Shown here: piece after piece, positions 6,332 through 9,980 of the stretch
Layout of the letters: each line of letters starts with the position of its first letter
Position numbering within the stretch: the first letter of the stretch is position 1
Assembly: GCA_030040235.1 (NCBI GenBank)
Contig: JASHUC010000277.1
Span: forward strand, 1 to 9,980
DNA length: 9,980 bases
From: Gammaproteobacteria bacterium
GTDB lineage: Bacteria > Pseudomonadota > Gammaproteobacteria > Steroidobacterales > Steroidobacteraceae
Reading direction: 5' to 3'
Translations under genes and position numbers: made by a program
Notes under the pieces: generated by a model
The model's input: the letters and a program-made list of their open reading frames with translations, nothing else
Databases searched by the model: none
Told to the model about the DNA's origin: nothing

Positions 6332-6841
6332 CTATTGTCCGCGTTTCAACAGCTCGTTCAGCCGTTCAAACGGTCGTTGCCCACCCCTCGCCGGAGCGGC
6401 CGGCTGCGCCCCCGGGGCGCCCGCGCAATCCGGATTCGCATGCAGCGGCACGATCGGCAGCGCGAGCAGCAGCTCCTCCTCGACCAGATCGCGCACGCTC
6501 GTGCGGCGCTCCGGCGCGAAGATCGTCTCGAGTCCCTCCGGAGCGCGATCCGCTTCGGCCGCGTCGGCGACCATGGCCACGCTGCCGGCGCTGTCGATCG
6601 GATAATCGACGGGCGCCAGGCAACGCTGGCATGTGAGGCTCACGCGCGTCGCGACGGCGATCTCGGCGACACAGGCGCCCTGCACGCGCTCGAAGCCTAC
6701 TCGCCCGCTTGCGCTGCCCGTCGCATGCGCCAACTGTGGCCGCAGGCGCGGAAACTCCTCGAGCGGGATGTCGAAATCGACGCGGACGCGCTCGTCGGCG
6801 AGCAGGTCGATGTCGCGCCGCCTCGACCAGTCCTGCGACAT
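6332..6841 (-). CDS. yceD: YceD/DUF177 protein, 23S rRNA accumulation factor
   Basis: The 169-residue protein matches the YceD (DUF177) family. It has CQRC at residues 71-74, EEELLLALPIVPLH at 121-134 followed by Cys139, and the C-terminal PFERLNELLK. Family members in bacteria and chloroplasts are needed for normal 23S rRNA levels; the cysteine pattern suggests metal binding, which is inference. The start at ATG 6841 gives the normal N-terminus (IDLLADERVRVDFDIPL). In-frame starts at 6937 and 6949 would run into maf and lie upstream of the promoter. No ribosome site precedes the ATG, and the predicted transcription start is only about three bases upstream, so translation may be leaderless. 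It is the first gene of the operon with rpmF, plsX and fabH. Confidence 0.92.
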   Translation of the reverse strand: MSQDWSRRRDIDLLADERVRVDFDIPLEEFPRLRPQLAHATGSASGRVGFERVQGACVAEIAVATRVSLTCQRCLAPVDYPIDSAGSVAMVADAAEADRAPEGLETIFAPERRTSVRDLVEEELLLALPIVPLHANPDCAGAPGAQPAAPARGGQRPFERLNELLKRGQ

Positions 6842-6850
6842 GGGGCGCGT

Positions 6851-6879
6851 ATGATAGGTAGCCACCCCCGGCAAGTCAA
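6851..6879 (-). promoter_or_regulatory. Sigma-70 promoter of the yceD-rpmF-plsX-fabH operon
   Basis: On the minus strand TTGACT (6879-6874) and TATCAT (6856-6851) are separated by exactly 17 bp; each hexamer is a 5/6 match. This is among the best promoters visible in the window. The start site would fall near 6844, about three bases before the yceD ATG. Confidence 0.75.
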
Positions 6880-6917
6880 AGCGCTCGCTCTCCCAAGTGC
6901 TTGTTTCCAGGTGAATC

Positions 6918-7502
6918 GTGTCCCCCGCACCGCTCATTCTCGCCTCCACCTCGGCCTACCGGCGGACGCTCCTCGGTCGGCTGGGCCTCACGTTCTCGGT
7001 CGAGGCTCCCGGGCTCGAGGAGACCCCTCTCAAGGATGAGGCGCCACCTGCGCGGGCGCTGCGGCTCGCGGCCGCCAAGGCCCGGGCGGTCGCGGCGCGC
7101 CATCCGCGGGCCATCGTCATCGGGAGCGATCAGGTCGGCGCCGCCGGCAGCACGATCCTCGATAAGCCGGGCCACGAAGCCGCCGCGAGGGAGCAGCTCG
7201 CACGCCTCAGCGGCGCGGCCGCGCATTTCTACACCGCCTGCGCGGTGGTGCGCGCGGCGCCTGCGTTCAGCGCGACCCGTCTCGATACGACGGGCGTCGC
7301 ATTCCGCAGGCTCGGGTCCGAGGAGATCGAGCGCTACGTGACCCGCGAGCGTCCCCTCGACTGTGCAGGGAGCTTCAAGGCCGAGGGGCTCGGAATCAGC
7401 CTGCTCGAGCGTATCGAGAGCGAGGACCCGACGGGACTCATCGGCCTGCCGCTCATCTGGCTCGCAGCGACGCTGCGCCAGCTGGGCTACGAAGTGCCGT
7501 GA
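6918..7502 (+). CDS. yceF: Maf/YceF-type nucleotide pyrophosphatase (probable m7GTP pyrophosphatase)
   Basis: Maf proteins hydrolyse modified or non-canonical nucleoside triphosphates and so clean the nucleotide pool. The 194 residues follow E. coli YceF closely: LILASTSAYRRTLL at the N-terminus, APGLEETPLKDE, GSDQV with the catalytic-type aspartate at 71, DKPG at 82-85, HFYTACAV, and CAGSFKAEGLGI then DPTGLIGLPLI near the end. YceF prefers 7-methyl-GTP; that specificity is assumed here from overall similarity. The start is GTG 6918, with AGGTGA three bases before it. It is divergent from yceD, with a 76-bp gap; I see no clear plus-strand promoter there. Its TGA is directly followed by the reverse-strand TGA of rluC. 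Confidence 0.94.
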   Translation: MSPAPLILASTSAYRRTLLGRLGLTFSVEAPGLEETPLKDEAPPARALRLAAAKARAVAARHPRAIVIGSDQVGAAGSTILDKPGHEAAAREQLARLSGAAAHFYTACAVVRAAPAFSATRLDTTGVAFRRLGSEEIERYVTRERPLDCAGSFKAEGLGISLLERIESEDPTGLIGLPLIWLAATLRQLGYEVP

Positions 7503-8468
7503 TCACAACCGCTCGAGCACGGCGCGCAGATCGGGCGGCAGCGGCGTGCTCGCGCTGAAATCGCGGCCGCCGTCGGGCCATTCGAACCCGACCCGGTGTG
7601 CGTGCAGGAATAGCCGCTTCAGCCCGAGCTCGCGCATACGCTCGTTGAATTCCTCATCGCCGTATTTGGCGTCCCCGGCGACCGGGTGACCGGCGTGTGC
7701 CGCGTGGACGCGGATCTGATGCGTCCGTCCCGTGTGCAGCGCGACCTCGACCAGCGTTGCCTGCTTGCCGAAGAACTGGATAGGGCGGAATTCGCTCACC
7801 GCCGCCTTGCCGGTCGGATGCACCCGTACGGTGCGCTCGCCGTGCTCCCGCAGATCCGTGCGCAGCGGCGCGGTGATGCGCTTACGGCCTTCGCTCCAGT
7901 GCCCCTTGAGGAGCGCGAGGTAGCCCTTCTCGAAGCGCCCCTCGCGCAGCAGCGCGTGAAGCGTGCGCAAGCTGCTCGCCTTGCGGGCGATGAGCAGGCA
8001 GCCGCTCGTGTCACGGTCCAGCCGGTGCACGAGCTCGAGCGTCTCCCGCGGCCGCAGGGCCCGCAAGGCCTCGATGATGCCGAAGGACAGGCCGCTGCCC
8101 CCGTGCACTGCTACGCCGGAAGGCTTGTCGAGCACGATGAGGCGCTCGTCCTCGTGGAGGATGGCGCCGGCGATGGTCTCGAGGAGCTCCGCGGACGGCC
8201 GCCCCTGCGGTGGTGCGCTCTCCCGGCGAAGGGGTGGCACCCGCACGCGGTCGCGCGCTTGCAGACGCTGCTCCGGCCTTGCGCGCCGGCCGTTCACGCG
8301 CACCTCGCCGCGGCGCACCAGCCGGTACACACGGCTTCGCGGCACGTCGCCGAGCAGACGCATCAGAAAGTTGTCGAGCCGCTGCCCGGCGCGCTCCTCG
8401 CTCACCTCGATGTGCCGCGCCGGCTCACGGGTGGCTGCCGGCTCATGCATGCGAGTTTCGTTCGGCAC
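7503..8468 (-). CDS. rluC: RluC-family 23S rRNA pseudouridine synthase
   Basis: RluC converts uridines 955, 2504 and 2580 of 23S rRNA to pseudouridine in E. coli. The 321-residue protein has an N-terminal S4 RNA-binding domain (about 25-78, AGQRLDNFL to VNGRRARPEQRL) and the RluA-type catalytic domain. The catalytic aspartate is D151 in HRLDRDTSG. TGRTHQIRVH and KRLFLHA follow as expected. RluC is favoured over RluD or RluA by the closeness to E. coli RluC and by its place next to rne. The start is GTG 8468, because GAGGAG (8480-8475) stands six bases upstream; ATG 8450 at codon 7 has no such site. Confidence 0.94.
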   Translation of the reverse strand: MPNETRMHEPAATREPARHIEVSEERAGQRLDNFLMRLLGDVPRSRVYRLVRRGEVRVNGRRARPEQRLQARDRVRVPPLRRESAPPQGRPSAELLETIAGAILHEDERLIVLDKPSGVAVHGGSGLSFGIIEALRALRPRETLELVHRLDRDTSGCLLIARKASSLRTLHALLREGRFEKGYLALLKGHWSEGRKRITAPLRTDLREHGERTVRVHPTGKAAVSEFRPIQFFGKQATLVEVALHTGRTHQIRVHAAHAGHPVAGDAKYGDEEFNERMRELGLKRLFLHAHRVGFEWPDGGRDFSASTPLPPDLRAVLERL

Positions 8469-8491
8469 CCAGGGCTCCTCAGCGTAAGACC

Positions 8492-8520
8492 TTGTTTCTA
8501 CAGGGACTCCCCGCTATACT
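8492..8520 (+). promoter_or_regulatory. Sigma-70 promoter of rne
   Basis: TTGTTT (8492-8497) and TATACT (8515-8520) are separated by 17 bp. The -10 is a 5/6 match and the -35 a 4/6 match. The transcript would start near 8526-8527, giving an rne leader of about 365 nt, close to the 361 nt reported for E. coli rne. Confidence 0.7.
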
Positions 8521-8525
8521 CGCCA

Positions 8526-8575
8526 GGCCGTCCCAGGCGGACGGCCGATCGCCGGCGGCCCCTGCCGCCGCCGAT
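8526..8575 (+). promoter_or_regulatory. Two adjacent hairpins at the 5' end of the rne leader
   Basis: The first hairpin pairs GGCCGTCC (8526-8533) with GGACGGCC (8539-8546), a perfect 8-bp stem with loop CAGGC. The second pairs ATCGCCGGCGGC (8548-8559) with GCCGCCGCCGAT (8564-8575), 11 of 12 pairs around loop CCCT. A single base separates them. The first begins at the predicted transcript start, so the mRNA 5' end would be base-paired. There is no T-run, so these are not obvious terminators. Confidence 0.6.
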
Positions 8576-8891
8576 GGTAACGGGCTCCGCGCAAGTCTCG
8601 GGCGTGTACGCTCGCCGCGTGCCCTCGAGCTTGCGGATGCTCATCAGTTGGTTCTCGGTGATCGAGACCATCGTTTGGGCCGACAAGGCAGCAGCGCCGC
8701 TTTCTCGCCGTGCGAGACCGCTGGCGCGCCGTCGGTTGAGTCAACAGAAGGTTTTCGGCGCACCGTCCGCTCGCGGGCGGTTCAGTTTATGGACATTGAG
8801 ACTCGAGCGCCCCTACCCCTTTGTGCCGCACCGCATCTGCGGCCTCCCGTCGTCGTGACCTTGCCGGCCCCTCTCAAGTCAGTAGGGCCGC
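8527..8891 (+). promoter_or_regulatory. Structured 5' leader of rne (candidate autoregulatory element)
   Basis: I find no convincing gene in the 423 bp between rluC and rne. The stretch has several further stem-loops: TCTCGC/GCGAGA (8703-8717), a 7-bp stem ACCGTCC/GGGCGGT with one G-T pair (8762-8781), and GCCGCA/TGCGGC (8825-8843). A perfect dyad GTTGA-G-TCAAC lies at 8735-8745. In E. coli, RNase E controls its own mRNA by cutting in a long structured leader (Rfam family rne5). Equal length and position suggest the same role here; sequence homology to rne5 cannot be judged by eye. Confidence 0.5.
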
Positions 8892-9980
8892 ATGAAAAGA
8901 ATGCTCGTCAATGCGATTCAACAGGAAGAATTGCGGGTTGCTCTGGTTGATGGCCAGAAGCTTTACGATCTCAGCATAGAACTCCCCTCCCGGGAACAGA
9001 AGAAGGCGAACGTCTACAAAGGCCGGATCTCGCGCATCGAGCCCTCGCTCGAGGCGTGTTTCGTGGACTACGGCAGTCCGCGCCATGGCTTCCTGCCGCT
9101 GAAGGAAGTCTCCAAGGAGCTCTTCCTCAAGCCCCCCTCCCAGGGCGCGCGGATGAACATTCGCGAGCTCCTCGCCGAAGGCCAGGAGCTGCTCGTGCAG
9201 GTGGAGAAGGAGGAGCGCGGCACCAAGGGCGCCGCCCTCACCACTTTCGTGAGCCTCGCCGGACGCTTTCTCGTGCTCATGCCGAACAACCCCCGCGCCG
9301 GAGGGGTCTCACGCCGCATCGAGGGCGAGGACCGCGATCAGATGCGCGAGGTCATGAACCAGCTCTCGATCCCCGACGGTATGGGGGCGATCGTTCGAAC
9401 GGCAGGCGTCGGACGCTCGGTCGAGGAGCTGCAGTGGGACCTCGACAATCTGCGGGCGCAGTGGGAGCAAATCGACGCGGCCGCCAAGGACCGTTCGGCT
9501 CCCTTCCTCGTCTACCGCGAGAGCGACCCGGTCACTCGCGCCTTGCGCGACTACCTCTCGGACGACATCGGCGAGATTCTCGTGGACGACGCCGCGGCCT
9601 TCCAGAAGGCGCAGGAGTACATGCAGCGCTTCATGCCCCCCGATGCGCAGCGCCGGCTCAAGCACTACACCGAGGACATCGCGCTTTTCACGCGTTTCCA
9701 GATCGAGAGCCAGATCGAGTCGGCGTACGCCCACAAGGTCCAGCTTCCCTCCGGCGGTAGCATCGTCATCGATTACACCGAGGCGCTCGTCTCCATCGAC
9801 ATCAACTCCGCGCGCGCAACGCGCGGCAGCGACATCGAGACCACCGCGATCAACACCAATCTCGAGGCGGCGGAGGAGATCTCGCGGCAGTTGCGGCTGC
9901 GCGACATCGGCGGCCTCATCGTCATCGACTTCATCGACATGGAGTCCCCGAAGAACCAGCGTGACGTGGAAGACCGGCTC
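8892..9980 (+). CDS. rne: Ribonuclease E, N-terminal catalytic part (363 codons, cut by window edge)
   Basis: RNase E is the main endonuclease for mRNA decay and for 9S rRNA and tRNA processing, and it is the scaffold of the degradosome at the inner membrane. The visible part covers the RNase H-like start ([21 protein letters not shown]), the S1 domain (about 36-125, with F57 and F67), the 5'-sensor residues R169 and T170 (IVRTAGVG) and the catalytic Mg-binding aspartates D303 (SIDINS) and D346 (VIDFIDM). All these positions agree with E. coli numbering, so there are no net insertions or deletions across the region. The Zn-link and C-terminal scaffold lie beyond the edge. RNase G is unlikely given the start MKRMLVNA, the rluC neighbour and the long leader. 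AGGG stands four bases before the ATG. Confidence 0.97.
   Translation, partial: MKRMLVNAIQQEELRVALVDGQKLYDLSIELPSREQKKANVYKGRISRIEPSLEACFVDYGSPRHGFLPLKEVSKELFLKPPSQGARMNIRELLAEGQELLVQVEKEERGTKGAALTTFVSLAGRFLVLMPNNPRAGGVSRRIEGEDRDQMREVMNQLSIPDGMGAIVRTAGVGRSVEELQWDLDNLRAQWEQIDAAAKDRSAPFLVYRESDPVTRALRDYLSDDIGEILVDDAAAFQKAQEYMQRFMPPDAQRRLKHYTEDIALFTRFQIESQIESAYAHKVQLPSGGSIVIDYTEALVSIDINSARATRGSDIETTAINTNLEAAEEISRQLRLRDIGGLIVIDFIDMESPKNQRDVEDRL

Noticed and set aside
6842..6949. Earlier yceD starts at 6937 or 6949
   Set aside because: They overlap the divergent maf start and lie upstream of the best promoter; homologous sequence begins at ATG 6841.
8498..8686. Minus-strand 62-codon frame in the rluC-rne gap
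   Set aside because: No ribosome site, no recognisable family, and it covers the rne promoter and leader hairpins.
8789..8950. Possible upstream ORF starting at ATG 8789 in the rne leader
   Set aside because: No ribosome site, and the frame runs on out of phase into rne without stopping before it.
9056..9760. Plus-strand 234-codon frame inside rne
   Set aside because: It is a shifted frame of RNase E, rich in Arg, Gly and Pro, with no recognisable features.

Overview
This is GC-rich chromosomal DNA, almost certainly from a gammaproteobacterium. The right two thirds keep the gene neighbourhood of the E. coli chromosome: rne divergent from rluC, then maf/yceF, then yceD-rpmF-plsX-fabH. RNase E keeps exactly the E. 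coli residue numbering for its active-site aspartates (D303, D346). The left third carries an SOS mutagenesis cassette (lexA-imuA-imuB), which E. coli lacks but many GC-rich proteobacteria have. That combination points to a non-enteric lineage such as Xanthomonadales, Nevskiales or Steroidobacterales; this is inference and I cannot name a genus.

Layout. Positions 1-1790 (minus strand): lexA, imuA and the first 146 codons of imuB, read leftwards and cut by the window edge. A 22-nt near-perfect palindrome fills most of the lexA-imuA gap. Positions 1791-1851: lexA promoter with two tandem LexA boxes, CTGT-N8-ACAG and CTGT-N8-CCAG. Positions 1821-3449 (plus): a PYROXD2/CrtI-like FAD oxidoreductase divergent from lexA, whose most likely start codon lies inside the second LexA box. 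Positions 3670-3984 (plus): a small Lpp/OprI-type lipoprotein with an uninterrupted heptad coiled coil. A hairpin at 4010-4043 separates it from the convergent operon yceD-rpmF-plsX-fabH (minus, 6841 to 4093). That operon starts from a strong sigma-70-like promoter placed so close to the yceD ATG that its mRNA may be leaderless. Positions 6918-7502 (plus): maf/yceF. Positions 7503-8468 (minus): rluC, whose stop codon abuts that of maf. Positions 8469-8891: a 423-bp gap holding the rne promoter and a structured leader of about 365 nt. Positions 8892-9980 (plus): the first 363 codons of rne.

How the genes work together. The left block is a DNA damage response: LexA represses its own operon, and ImuA and ImuB are accessory factors for the translesion polymerase DnaE2, which is probably just beyond the left edge. 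The middle block couples ribosome assembly (YceD, L32) to the start of phospholipid and fatty acid synthesis (PlsX, FabH). The right block is RNA metabolism (RluC, RNase E). Nothing here is clearly a new molecular system. The points most worth a second look are the regulatory layouts: the dual LexA operator shared with a redox gene, the palindrome inside the SOS operon, the possible leaderless operon, the structured rne leader, and the long alanine-zipper lipoprotein.
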